DNA from: Maniola hyperantus
Taxonomy: Eukaryota > Arthropoda > Insecta > Lepidoptera > Nymphalidae
NCBI RefSeq assembly: GCF_902806685.2
Contig: NC_048556.1
Coordinates: 744,001 to 808,000 of the forward strand
Direction: 5' to 3'
Length of the DNA stretch: 64,000 nt
The position numbers and the translations under genes are program-made. The notes below the pieces were generated by a model. It searched no databases. It had not been told where the DNA came from and saw only the letters and a program-made list of their open reading frames with translations. This document shows, in pieces, positions 53,276 through 62,230 of this stretch. The stretch's first letter is position 1. Every line of letters begins with the position of its first letter.

Positions 53276-53562
53276 TAGATAAATATACACGGTGTAACCA
53301 GAACGCTATCAAAAGCTTAGCGTTAGGTATTATTATACTACCTAAACACAATCCAATACCTACCTAGTATTTCTCAAACCCGCAATGTATAGCGTGTCAA
53401 AACTCGGGTCAATGCCCCACTTACGACGCGGCATTGACTCCGAGTGGCCTACTTATGAAACTTTCGTTGATCTATAACGTCAGTCAGATGTTTTATTTGC
53501 AATATATCGTAAACTTTTACGACATATAGGGTTTTTTAAATTATTTTTTCCGTTTTTTTACC

Positions 53563-53658
53563 TACCTTTAGTACGCGACACTTCGAGATGGCTATCGGGG
53601 AGGGGACGCCCCGCATACCCCGATTGCCATCTCAAACTGTCGTGAACTATACCTAAGT
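53563..53658. mobile_element. MITE-2, short form
   Basis: TAGTACGCGACACTTCGAGAT arm, GGGGACGCCCCGCATACCCC centre, GATTGCCATCTCAAACTGTC arm. Confidence 0.85.
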
Positions 53659-53884
53659 GCACTGTGATACTTAGGTAAGTAAAGATAAGAAGTGATTCAC
53701 ACGGTGTGTGTCACGACACGACGCGAGGCGATGCGCGTGCGCCGTGCACATGACAGCCTCCATCCGTCGATCTGTAGCGCTGACGTGAGATGAACTATCA
53801 AACGTTGGGTTTCGAGATAGCTGTGCCCTCTAACTTTCTATAATATTACTCACTATAAGTTTAATAATTGATAAAATTAAATAA
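53659..53884. other. CpG-rich unassigned DNA
   Basis: CGACACGACGCGAGGCGATG and GCGTGCGCCGTGCACATGAC near 53712-53752. No gene structure. Confidence 0.35.
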
Positions 53885-54272
53885 AAATCGGCTCAGTGCG
53901 AGTCCGACTTGCATACCGAGGGTTCCGTACTCGGGTATTTTTCGACATTTTGCATGATAAATCAAAAACTATTATGGTTAAAAATAAATAAAAATCTGTT
54001 TTAGAATATACAAGTAAAACCCTTTCATAATGATACCCTACCCAGTTATTATAGTTATCTTACTTTGAAAATTGAAAACACTTATTATTTGTTCATGAAC
54101 ACATTTTAATTTTTTTTATTGGTGTAACCACAAATTCACGGTTGGTTTTCAGATTTATTCCTTTACTTGTGCTATAAGACCTAACTAACACAGACAGACA
54201 GACAGACAGACAGACAACGAAGTGATCCTATAAGTGTTCCCTTTTTCCTTTTGAGGTACGGAACTCTAAAAA
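53885..54272 (-). repeat. GTTCC repeat
   Basis: AATCGGCTCAGTGCGAGTCC to TGAGGTACGGAACTCTAAAAA, with a deletion of the GGCAGGTAGG block before (GACA)n. Confidence 0.85.
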
Positions 54273-54402
54273 CTGATAAACTATTTTCGTCCATGTTTTT
54301 TATTTCGTTTTTTGGCAAGGCAGCAGAGTTTTTTAATTTTTTTAATTAATTACACCTTGTTTTGTAGCTTCAAATCTCTTCAGTCGATAAAATTGTAGTT
54401 TA

Positions 54403-54640
54403 TTTGGTGGGAGGCTTCGGTCGTGGCTAGTTACCACCCTACCGGCAAAGCTGTGCCGGCAAGCGATTTAGCGTTCCGGTACGATGCCGTGTAGAAACCA
54501 AAGGGGCATGGGTTTAATAAAAACTGGCATACCCCTTCCAGGTTAGCCCGCTTCCATCTTGGACTACATCATCACTTACCACCAGGTGAGATTGCAGTCA
54601 AGGGCTAACTTGTATTTAAAATTTAAAAAAAAAAAAAAAT
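54403..54640 (+). mobile_element. SINE-1, 5'-truncated
   Basis: Begins at TTGGTGGGAGGCTTCGGTCG and runs to ACTTGTATTTAAAATTTAAA. The tRNA-like head is missing. Confidence 0.9.
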
Positions 54641-54769
54641 CTGTTTCAGTCTGTCAAAAAAATTTTGTTGAATAAATCTTATGACGAAACAGAAGATTTC
54701 TTACAATCTATCAGTACATCTACTATATTCTCAATAAATAATAATAACTAAAGTGAATAGAAATAAATA

Positions 54770-54860
54770 TAATTTTTTTATTTTTTTATTTATTTATTAG
54801 TTTAATTTACTTACACATTACTTAATATACACATAACCCAATACCCCTACACATTTACAC

Positions 54861-54918
<58 letters not shown>

Positions 54919-54920
54919 AT
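54770..54920 (-). repeat. LINE-like tail and (CA)n microsatellite
   Basis: T/A-rich TTTTTTATTTATTTATTAG, then ACACATTACTTAATATACAC and about 28 CA units at 54862-54917. Confidence 0.8.
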
Positions 54921-55019
54921 AGTTTTCCTTTGCAACAATCTAGGTTCATACGTTTATTTAAATGTAAAACGTTATAGATCAACAACTTTCTGCAAAAAAT
55001 GTATTTATTTATTACTTTT

Positions 55020-55222
55020 TAGATAACCGAGGGAGAGGGCTGGCTATCCTTAACACAGATCTAAAAATCTAGCTAGGATAGCCAGTTCTTGATCTTGTAA
55101 CATTCATAATATTAAGCACTAATTGTTCAAGATCAAACCCATGTATGTGTGTAACTATATGATTGAAAAATAAACGTTTTATTTATTTAAAAAAAAAAAG
55201 AAAAAAAAAAAAAAAAAACAAG
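55020..55222 (+). mobile_element. retroposon 3' end with AATAAA and poly(A)
   Basis: GGCTGGCTATCCTTAACACA and GCTAGGATAGCCAGTTCTTG pair as a hairpin. GAAAAATAAACGTTTTATTT and about 30 mostly A bases (55189-55218) follow. It ends about 40 bases before the splice acceptor of exon 1. Confidence 0.6.
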
Positions 55223-55261
55223 AATGACATTAGTAATTTATTGTGTTTTTCTTTTTTTCAG

Positions 55262-55343
55262 ATAAAAATGCGGTGGCGGCGGGAAGACTTAAATATAAAT
55301 ATGGCTTCAAAAACACTGATCTTTTTCACAATACTGACTTTAA
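55262..55343 (+). CDS. CPAP1-like secreted protein, exon with start codon
   Basis: Coding exon with the start codon of the only gene I trust here. A pyrimidine tract (TTTTTCTTTTTTTCAG) ends at 55261 and a strong donor, GTAAGT, begins at 55344, so at least one 5' UTR exon lies upstream. Two in-frame ATGs are possible, 55268 and 55301. I prefer 55301 because MASKTLIFFTILTL is a compact signal peptide and GCT follows it; starting at 55268 adds MRWRREDLNIN. The exon ends after one base of a codon (phase 1), matching the next exon. A retroposon tail lies just upstream and a MITE-2 starts 14 bases after the donor. Confidence 0.72.
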
Positions 55344-55357
55344 GTAAGTATCTACAG

Positions 55358-55510
55358 TGCGCGACAGGTTGAGATGGCAATCAGGGAGGAAACGCCCCGC
55401 ACACCCGCACAACCCCCGTGCTAACCCGGTGCGGGCGAGCGCGGGTAACGTGCGGGTGTGCCCCCTGCCTCATTCACCGATTGCCATCTCGACCTGTCGA
55501 GTACTACACC
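55358..55510. mobile_element. MITE-2, full palindrome, at the exon 1 donor
   Basis: GCGCGACAGGTTGAGATGGC is mirrored by GCCATCTCGACCTGTCGAG. The centre CACCCGCACAACCCCCGTGC pairs with the GCGGGTAACGTGCGGGTGTG side. It begins 14 bases inside the intron. Confidence 0.88.
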
Positions 55511-55639
55511 CATTTATTTTTATTTTATTTTTATTTTTCATGTACCGAAATTGTAGTTACATAGTTGTAATAAATTAAGTTACATTAGAAATGCTACCTA
55601 ATTAAATAGGTATATATTTGTAATTTCTTCAAAATTGAT

Positions 55640-55934
55640 TAAATGGATGTGCCGTGAAAAGCTAGCAGACAGGCAGACTGACACACACTTTCGTTTTAAT
55701 ATCAGTACCTCTATTATAAATGCGAAAGTGTGTTTGTTTGTTGGTTTGTTGGTTTGTCGATTTGTCCATCAATCACGTCGCAAGGGTGCAACGGATTGAC
55801 GTGATTTTTTGCATGGGTATAGATAAATACCTGGAGAGTGACATAGGCTACTATTTATCCCGGAAAATCAAAGAATGCCCACGGGATTTTTATAAACCTA
55901 ATTCCACGCGGACAAATTCGCGGGCATCAGCTAG
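55640..55934 (+). mobile_element. Hel-3 stub and complete Hel-2
   Basis: 55640-55705 is a reversed Hel-3 start (GAAAAGCTAGCAGACAGGC, ACTTTCGTTTTAAT). 55710-55934 is a full Hel-2, TCTATTATAAATGCGAAAG to GCGGGCATCAGCTAG before T. Confidence 0.86.
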
Positions 55935-56149
55935 TTTGCAATATATTGTGAAATTTTACAAAATATGGGATATATTTTCGCGTTTGTCTCGCGTTTTTTG
56001 TGGTATCATATCACTGATCATCAATACTATCACCTGTCTTCGTTTTTGCCAGCGTTATGGTTACACCCTGTATTTTACGCAGCGCACGCTCTCAGATGGG
56101 ACTTTTCCGACTAAATTCATAAAATTTATCATTATACTTTCTACTATGG

Positions 56150-56392
56150 TCTGGTGGGAGGCTTCGGCCGTGGCTTGTTACCACCCTACCGGCAAAGCCG
56201 TGCCGCCAAGCGATTTGGCGTTCCGGTACGATGCCGTGTAGAAACCAAAGGGGTACGGGTTTAATAAAAACTGCCATATCCCTTCCAGGTTAGCCCGCTA
56301 TCATCTTAGACTGCATCATCACTTACCATCAGGTGAGATTGCAGTCAAGGGCTAACTTGTATCTGAATAATAATAATAAAAAAAAAAAAAAA
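56150..56392 (+). mobile_element. SINE-1, 5'-truncated
   Basis: GGTCTGGTGGGAGGCTTCGG to GTATCTGAATAATAATAATA and poly(A). The tRNA-like head is missing. Confidence 0.9.
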
Positions 56393-56702
56393 CTGGTCGG
56401 TAGCTTATTCTCGCAGAATAACATTAGTGGATAATATAAGACGTCATTTTTACATCAATCTCTGAACCATAGACGATCACTACGCCACAGCTTGATCTAA
56501 ATAGGTTTGTCCGTAATGTCGTAACTCCAAAACCTGTAATTTTTGCTCGGAATAGCCCGCAATTAGAGCTTATAAAGTGCAATATCACTATAATAGCAGG
56601 GATGCTGCGTCTTTTGAGACGCGGAAATGTCAGAGCGGTGTCATTTCGAAAATTGGACGAGTTTCATCAGATCTTCAAATAAACAATGTATAATTTGTTA
56701 CA

Positions 56703-57220
56703 AGATGAAGCTCGCGATCTTATCCACGTGGATTTAGGATTTTTTAGGGTTGCGTACCTCAAAAGGAAAAACGGAACCCTTATAGGATCACTTTGTTATC
56801 TGTCTGTCTGTCTGTCTGTCCGTCTGTCTGTCAAGAAACCTACAGGTTACTTCCCGTTGACCTAGAATCATGAAATTTGGCAGGTAGTAGGTCTTATAGC
56901 TGGCATTAGGGGAAAAATCTGAAAACCGTAAATTTGTGGTTACATTACACAAAAAAAAAATTGTGGTGATAAACTAATAATTAGTATTTTCAATTTTCGA
57001 AGTAAGATAACTATATCAAGTGGGGTATCATATGAAAGGTCTTCACTTGTACATTCTAAAACAGATTTTTATTTATTTTTATGCATCATAGTTTTTGAAT
57101 TATCGTGCAAAATGTCGAAAAAATACGACTGTAGTACGGAACCCTCATTGCGCAAGCCTGACTCGCACTTAGCCGGTTTTTTTAATCCCGTGATAACTCT
57201 TCGATTTTTCGGCATAAGTT
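56703..57220 (-). mobile_element. Hel-2/3 fragment split by a GTTCC repeat
   Basis: 56703-56739 (GATGAAGCTCGCGATCTTATC, CACGTGGATTTAGG) and 57183-57220 (AATCCCGTGATAACTCTTCG) are consecutive parts of a Helitron end, separated by the repeat. A SINE-2 head stub (GGTGCGTGCCTGGAATCGA) follows at 57229-57262. Confidence 0.78.
56740..57182 (+). repeat. GTTCC repeat, complete
   Basis: TTTTTAGGGTTGCGTACCTC to CTCGCACTTAGCCGGTTTTT, with (CTGT)n, CCCGTTGACCTAGAATCATG and TATCAAGTGGGGTATCATATG. It landed in a T-run of a Helitron. Confidence 0.88.
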
Positions 57221-57457
57221 GAAAGTTAGAGGTGCGTGCCTGGAATCGAACGCGACCTGCCGAACCCAAAAACCAAACTGCCACTAACTAACTACAAGTA
57301 ATGTACCTGTGTTAAAAACAAAACTGTTTGTTGTTATTTTTATATGTAAGGGCCAATTTAGGCTACAAAGGTCGTTTATTCGAATTAAATTTCGCTAGCG
57401 TGCAAAATCTTTCAAACAAAACATATACATATTAGATAGGTACTTATAAGTATTTAA

Positions 57458-57702
57458 CTAGCTTATGCTCCCGACTTCGTCCGCGTAGACTACACGAATT
57501 TCGAACCCCTCTTTTACCCCCCTAGGGGTTGAATTTTCAAAAAACCTTTCTTAGCGGATTACTAGGTACGTCATAATAGCTATTTGCATGCCAAATTTCA
57601 GCCCGATCCGTCCAGTAATTTGCGCTGTGCGTTGATAGATCAGTCAATCAGTCACCTTTTCTAAATATGTGTTTAAAAGGAAAAGGTGACTGACTGACTG
57701 AC
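57458..57702. mobile_element. Hel-1 (-) and Hel-1 start (+), head to head
   Basis: 57458-57656 is a reverse Hel-1 (CTAGCTTATGCTCCCGACTT). 57660-57702 is a forward Hel-1 start (CTAAATATGTGTTTAAAAGG, GACT units) cut short. Confidence 0.8.
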
Positions 57703-58058
57703 TGATTACCCATTCCCACAAATTACTTTAGGTAAAAGTACCTAAGTTAAATACTCTTACATTGACACGAAGCCACAGACTAAGCGAAAAGTTATAAAGC
57801 GTGTAATAAAAAGTCGATTAATTTAATGTCGCAGTACTTAGTGCGACGCCCACACACGACCGACACAATACAGATGTAGACAACTCTACTCTATGGTTGT
57901 ATGAGAAACCGGAAGTAGGTACTATATAGCTTCTTCCGGAATGCCTGAATGGCACTGGGTCTTATGGTGAAAGTTCGCCGATAGCTCAGTCATGATCTAA
58001 ACAACTAGTAGGTATGTTATCTAAGAACTATACTTAAGTAGGTTTACTAAGTAGGTAC

Positions 58059-58226
58059 TTACAGTACGCGGCCGAAAGTAATGTACATCTACCTTAAGAA
58101 GGAGATAGCGGATTTGTAGAGCACTGTCTCTGTCGTTGAGACCGACAAAACGTCATAGAGACAAGACAACAAAGCCGAAATGTCATTCTAACGGTCGATG
58201 TACATTACTATCGGCTGCGTACTGTG
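58059..58226. mobile_element. MITE-1 palindrome
   Basis: TTACAGTACGCGGCCGAAAG and its mirror TACTATCGGCTGCGTACTGT around GAGCACTGTCTCTGTCGTTG. Confidence 0.87.
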
Positions 58227-58230
58227 CGTT

Positions 58231-58310
58231 TAGTCCGCGACAGGTTGAGATTGCAATGGGGGAATGGGGGGGGGGGGGATGGGGGGGGGGGGCACACCCG
58301 CACGTCATGG
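58231..58310. mobile_element. MITE-2 left half with G tracts
   Basis: TAGTCCGCGACAGGTTGAGAT arm, then G13-14 runs at 58265-58293, GCACACCCGCACGTCATGG. Confidence 0.72.
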
Positions 58311-58375
58311 GAAAACTCACAGGCCAGTTTAATATATTTTACTTAATTGCTTTAAAAGCACATAACTCGAAAATT

Positions 58376-58546
58376 TGACGACCTCTGGCGCAGTGGTAAG
58401 CGCTGTTGTCTTAAGGTGAGACCAGGTGAGACTGCAGTCAAGTATATGAATTTAAAAAAAATTAGAAGAGCATGCGCGGGATTGAGCCTTGAACCCCGAA
58501 CCGGAAGCCGAAGTCTTAACCACTAGACTTACCACCGTTTTTACTT
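58376..58546. mobile_element. SINE-1 stub (+) and tRNA-like stub (-)
   Basis: 58376-58450: GACGACCTCTGGCGCAGTGG, then GTGAGACTGCAGTCAAG, an internally deleted SINE-1. 58465-58546: reversed GGATTGAGCCTTGAACCCC and CTTAACCACTAGACTTACC, a SINE-2-like head. Confidence 0.65.
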
Positions 58547-58581
58547 GATATTTAAATGAGTTGTAATTATTAATTTTCCAG

Positions 58582-58628
58582 GTTCACTGCAGACTTGCGA
58601 CGGGCTGCGGAGAGGGCAACGGAGACGG
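58582..58628 (+). CDS. CPAP1-like secreted protein, exon 2
   Basis: A 47-nt exon between TTTTCCAG (acceptor ending 58581) and GTAAGC (donor at 58629). With the A from the previous exon it reads SSLQTCDGLRRGQRRR, keeps the frame open and ends in phase 0, which fits exon 3. SSLQTCDG fits the end of the signal peptide and cleavage region; RRGQRRR is a basic run that could be a proprotein-processing site. The exon is short, so it rests on the splice sites and phase agreement. The donor one base earlier would break the frame into exon 3. Confidence 0.62.
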
Positions 58629-58667
58629 GTAAGCATTTTTTTAGTTTTGGCACAATATACCTACCTA

Positions 58668-58917
58668 TAGTCGCGACAGGTCGAGATGGTAATCGGGGAG
58701 GCAACGCCCCGCACACTCACACAGCCCTCTCGCTAATCCAGTGCGGGTGTGGGTTTGCAGGGCGTCCTCCCGCCTCATACTGAGATACAGGTTTTGCAAA
58801 CATACTTCAGGGTCCCTGGCACAATTTGTAAAAAGACCTATTGTAAGAACAAATAAATCATTACATTTCATTTCAAGAATACCCCGATAGCCATCTCAGT
58901 CTGTCGCGGACCACCTA
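58668..58917. mobile_element. MITE-2 opened by a retroposon fragment
   Basis: 58668-58779 (GTCGCGACAGGTCGAGATGG to CTCCCGCCTCATAC) and 58876-58917 (CCCCGATAGCCATCTCAGTC, TGTCGCGGAC) are the two arms. 58780-58875 (TGAGATACAGGTTTTGC, AGGGTCCCTGGCAC, GAACAAATAAATCATTAC) is a 5'-truncated LINE-like 3' end. Confidence 0.8.
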
Positions 58918-59047
58918 TACCTCCTTGGTTTGTGTCAAACGCAATGCGCGACGATAAATCCAAAGTAGATACCTAAATCTATACCTACCTATTCATACAA
59001 TATGATCTAATCCAAAAGGACGTCCCAGGGGAGGGTCATCTCGTCCG

Positions 59048-59130
59048 TTTCAATCCCGGAATCTCAAAAAGTTCCCACGGAATTTAAAAACAAAGCTAAA
59101 TCCACGCGAACCAAATTGCGGGCACCATCT
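59048..59130 (+). mobile_element. Helitron 3' fragment
   Basis: CAATCCCGGAATCTCAAAAAG, TTCCCACGGAATTTAAAAAC and CACGCGAACCAAATTGCGGGC. The CTAG is replaced by the SINE-1 that follows. Confidence 0.65.
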
Positions 59131-59274
59131 TTGACGACCTTCCTGGCGCAGTGGTGAGCGCTGTGGTCTTATTAGTGGGAGGTCCCGGGTTCGATTCCTG
59201 GCAGGGGTTTGGAATTTTATAATTTCTAAATTTCTGGTCTGGTCTGGTGGGAGGCTTCGGCCGTGGCTAGTTAC

Positions 59275-59562
59275 TGTAGAGGTGCAACCTCTACCGTTAC
59301 TTGGCTCGCAGCTATTACGAAAACTTCGCAGCTGCCACACAACAATATTCAAATTTGGAACGCAGTAGAGAATCCTCCTGGTCACGCACGTTACGAGATT
59401 CCACATTCCCTATCATCCGCTCGTCACGTCAACATGTTCTACCATTGTATTATATAAAGCTCGCGAGCCCGTCTGTATTATACATAACATATCAATTGTA
59501 AAGTGTAAAATAAACATCACTATATGTAGCTGGTTCTTCATTACATCAACCCTTCAGCTACA
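59275..59562 (+). repeat. 5' LTR
   Basis: 288 bp, with a TATATAAAGC promoter-like word at about 59451 and AATAAAC at 59511. It differs from the 3' LTR by one base seen (C versus A in CTATTACGAAAAC). Confidence 0.93.
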
Positions 59563-59566
59563 TAAT

Positions 59567-59575
59567 TGGTGACCC
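59567..59575 (+). promoter_or_regulatory. candidate tRNA primer-binding site
   Basis: TGGTGACCC begins four bases after the LTR with the TGG complementary to a tRNA CCA end. Which tRNA it matches was not determined. Confidence 0.7.
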
Positions 59576-60926
59576 ATCATTGAGGAACACATCAGCCACA
59601 TTGGGTACCTACGTCTACGGTCGAGCCAGCACACTGCTCCCGTACATCTCCGGCGTGCAAGCAACTCAACGCAACAAGCAACGACGTGCGGCCACATTAG
59701 CTGCACCCTCTGAACGCGAAAGCTACGAGTTACGACTGCGACTCGACATGGACGCCACAGATGGTGTCCCTCGTGGACGCAATCCAGTTAACTCGACGCG
59801 GCACGCTTCGCAACCTACCCTGTCCTACATCGCTGACCACAACACAACCTCCTGAACCCGACGCGAGGTTCATACGTGCATGCCTTGTGAGTACATATCC
59901 AAGGCGCCCTGAGGAGGGATCCAGGTTTTATAAGGACATTATTTCCTCTGTGCTGAAAAACAATTTCTAACAATAATATTTGTGACATTGCATTTTGTTT
60001 TGTGAAAATTATTTTTGAGTGACGTATTTTTTTTAATTTTCAAATTCAGTGAAAAAGAACATTAACATTCCATGAACAATATAGACAATAAGTGACGTCT
60101 CATCATCTCATTTTAAAAAGGGAATTTTTTATAGACGTTTTACTTTTTTAGAACAATTTTATTTAGTTGTATTGTCATGTCATAATTGCCATTGTATTTT
60201 GTAAAATTTTCCTGTCATAACAATTTAAATTTCAGCAATTTATAAAGAAACAGTATTACACGTATGAAGAGGACTAATCTCTCCGTTCCATGGTTCCATT
60301 CACAACAAACCCCTACGGACCATGCCACAATTCGTAAGGTTTTCAGTAAAGCTTCCTCCGTGCATTGCGGATCATCTTTTATTTCAAAGTGAAGCAGCTT
60401 TTGTGGAGTGCTGTATAGCCTCCGCACACATGTTCCTGTAGTACACTGGGCAGCCTAAGACACGATGTCACTCGTTCGTAAGTCCTTCGACCTTTTCACT
60501 TTTCCAGGTTCACTGAGTTTATCGCGCTCAGAACCTCTCTTCAGGTCTGTGTGGACGCGAGTTTGCCAAGGTTCGACGTGAAGAAGATTTGCTCATCATG
60601 CGTCTCCTCCGTCATCAACCTTTTTGCACTCCGAACGCTTCATTTATTGTAATTATTTTTTCCCGTGTCACTTAGGCATACAGGTCCACTGCTTATTTCT
60701 CTGGTCTTAAGTACTGCCTCCCAGTCACTGTGTACACAATGACCTGAGGTATTACACCATTACCAGATACTGCTACAGAAGACTCAACATTGAGGCAACT
60801 TTCAATCCTATTTGCCTTCTCTTTTTTATCAATACATGTTCTAGTTTTAGGGTTCTTTTCCTTCATTCTTATGTATATAATACTTGCCTTACTTAATATT
60901 TCTTTTTTTTCTGTTTCTCACTCCGT
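59576..60926 (+). other. LTR element interior
   Basis: A 91-codon + frame (59580-59855, from a TTG) covers a GC-richer start that could be a gag relic, without zinc knuckle or capsid motif recognised. A 70-codon - frame at 60215-60427 (PQKLLHFEIKDDPQCTEEAL) is unexplained. The remainder is non-coding. Confidence 0.6.
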
Positions 60927-60936
60927 AGGGGGGTGA
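60927..60936 (+). promoter_or_regulatory. polypurine tract
   Basis: AGGGGGGTGA directly before the 3' LTR, the usual plus-strand primer site. Confidence 0.8.
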
Positions 60937-61224
60937 TGTAGAGGTGCAACCTCTACCGTTACTTGGCTCGCAGCTATTAAGAAAACTTCGCAGCTGCCAC
61001 ACAACAATATTCAAATTTGGAACGCAGTAGAGAATCCTCCTGGTCACGCACGTTACGAGATTCCACATTCCCTATCATCCGCTCGTCACGTCAACATGTT
61101 CTACCATTGTATTATATAAAGCTCGCGAGCCCGTCTGTATTATACATAACATATCAATTGTAAAGTGTAAAATAAACATCACTATATGTAGCTGGTTCTT
61201 CATTACATCAACCCTTCAGCTACA
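60937..61224 (+). repeat. 3' LTR
   Basis: 288 bp, same length and ends as the 5' LTR; followed by the TTAC duplication. Confidence 0.93.
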
Positions 61225-61854
61225 TTACCACCCTACCGGCAAAGCCGTGCCGCCAAGTGATTTAGCGTTCCGGTACGATGCCGTGTAGAAACTAAAGGGG
61301 TATGGGTTTAATAAAAATAAAAAACTGCCATACGCCTTCCAGGTTAGCCCGCTATCATCTTAGACTGCATCATCACTTACCATCAGATGAGATTGCAGTC
61401 AAGGGCTAACTTGTATCTGAATAAAAAAAATAATTAAAATCTCCCCCTTGTCTTGCTTCACTTCGCACTTCGCACCACCACATAAATCGATAAATCACCC
61501 ACTGCGCAGGTCAAGGTTTATTTGATAGCGTAAAAGTATCCCGCCCTTGAATATAGGCACCTATTATTATTTATTAGCGATCCGTTGCTAATGATAATCG
61601 TGGGAAATTTAACTCAACAGATTTATAAAGAGCCGAATCAAATCTTCTAGTGTTAAAGATGCCATAAATTTTAATCGTAGGGCTCTATGAGTTTGGCAAA
61701 GGTGTCGAAAAGTATTGGCATGGCAAATTGTGCTTCAATGACTACGCTCGTTTCCTTTTCTTTTCATCTCGAATCACAAACTTGTACAAAAAAATCGCGC
61801 TCACTGCGCTCCTGTTCGTAAATTGTTCCTAATATTTAGAACCTCGTTTTCCAG

Positions 61855-62026
61855 GATATAGCTCCAGACCTGTTCATACCGGTGCCGAGCGCGGAGTCCC
61901 TGACGGCAATTGCGCAAGCCATGGGCGCGGCGGGCTTCGAAGACTACACGGAAGGCAAGAAGACCCTGGTGAAGCGGCTCATACCACCCCACAGCCAACC
62001 CGACCTGGACATCGTGGAGCATTTAG
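61855..62026 (+). CDS. CPAP1-like secreted protein, exon 3
   Basis: 172-nt exon from TTTTCCAG (acceptor ending 61854) to a GTAGGT donor at 62027. It starts in phase 0 and ends in phase 1. It is GC-rich (typical of lepidopteran coding DNA) against AT-rich introns. Its 57 residues read DIAPDLFIPVPSAESLTAIA, then QAMGAAGFEDYTEGKKTLVK and RLIPPHSQPDLDIVEHL. No known domain; this is the linker between the signal peptide and the chitin-binding domain. A diverged copy of its first 72 bases follows 12 bases later. Confidence 0.85.
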
Positions 62027-62038
62027 GTAGGTATTCAG

Positions 62039-62110
62039 GACATACCTGCAGACTTGTTCATACCAGTGCCTAGCGCGAAGTCTCTGAAGGAAATCGCTCA
62101 AGCCATGAGC
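62039..62110 (+). pseudogene. partial duplicate of exon 3
   Basis: After an acceptor-like TATTCAG at 62032-62038 the sequence reads DIPADLFIPVPSAKSLKEIA then QAMS. This is 18 of 24 residues identical to the start of exon 3, with no stop or gap. Homology stops near 62110, where a Helitron-like word (GGAAAATCAGAGAGTTCTCG) takes over, so no matching donor exists. Spliced after exon 3 it would frameshift into a TAG at 62071-62073. Confidence 0.85.
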
Positions 62111-62230
62111 GGAAAATCAGAGAGTTCTCGCTGGATTTTCGCGGGGCAAACTCCCCTCATCGTCAGGTCGTGGTTGAGAATTCTTTTGATGTCACTACAG
62201 TGCGAAAAAAACATGCACAATGTACCTAGG

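Larger units (their letters stand above)
59275..61224 (+). mobile_element. non-autonomous LTR retrotransposon (TRIM-like)
   Basis: 1,950-bp element with 288-bp LTRs, flanked by the 4-bp duplication TTAC (59271-59274 and 61225-61228). The LTRs start TGTAGAGG and end GCTACA. A candidate primer-binding site TGGTGACCC lies four bases after the 5' LTR and a polypurine tract AGGGGGGTGA abuts the 3' LTR. The 1,374-bp interior lacks gag, protease, reverse transcriptase or integrase motifs, so it needs enzymes from a relative. The orientation follows the primer site and polypurine tract. Near-identical LTRs mean recent insertion. Confidence 0.93.
59133..61430 (+). mobile_element. SINE-1 split by an LTR element
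   Basis: 59133-59274 (GACGACCTTCCTGGCGCAGT to GGCCGTGGCTAGTTAC) and 61225-61430 (TTACCACCCTACCGGCAAAG to GTATCTGAATAAAAAAAATA) are one SINE-1. The shared TTAC is duplicated by the insertion. Confidence 0.95.

Noticed and set aside
55720..56241. 173-codon + strand open frame, the longest in the window
   Set aside because: It runs across a Hel-2 and a SINE-1 in sequence, and its translation is of repeat origin.
59580..59855. 91-codon frame as a host gene
   Set aside because: It starts just after the LTR primer site inside a young LTR element and has no recognised domain.
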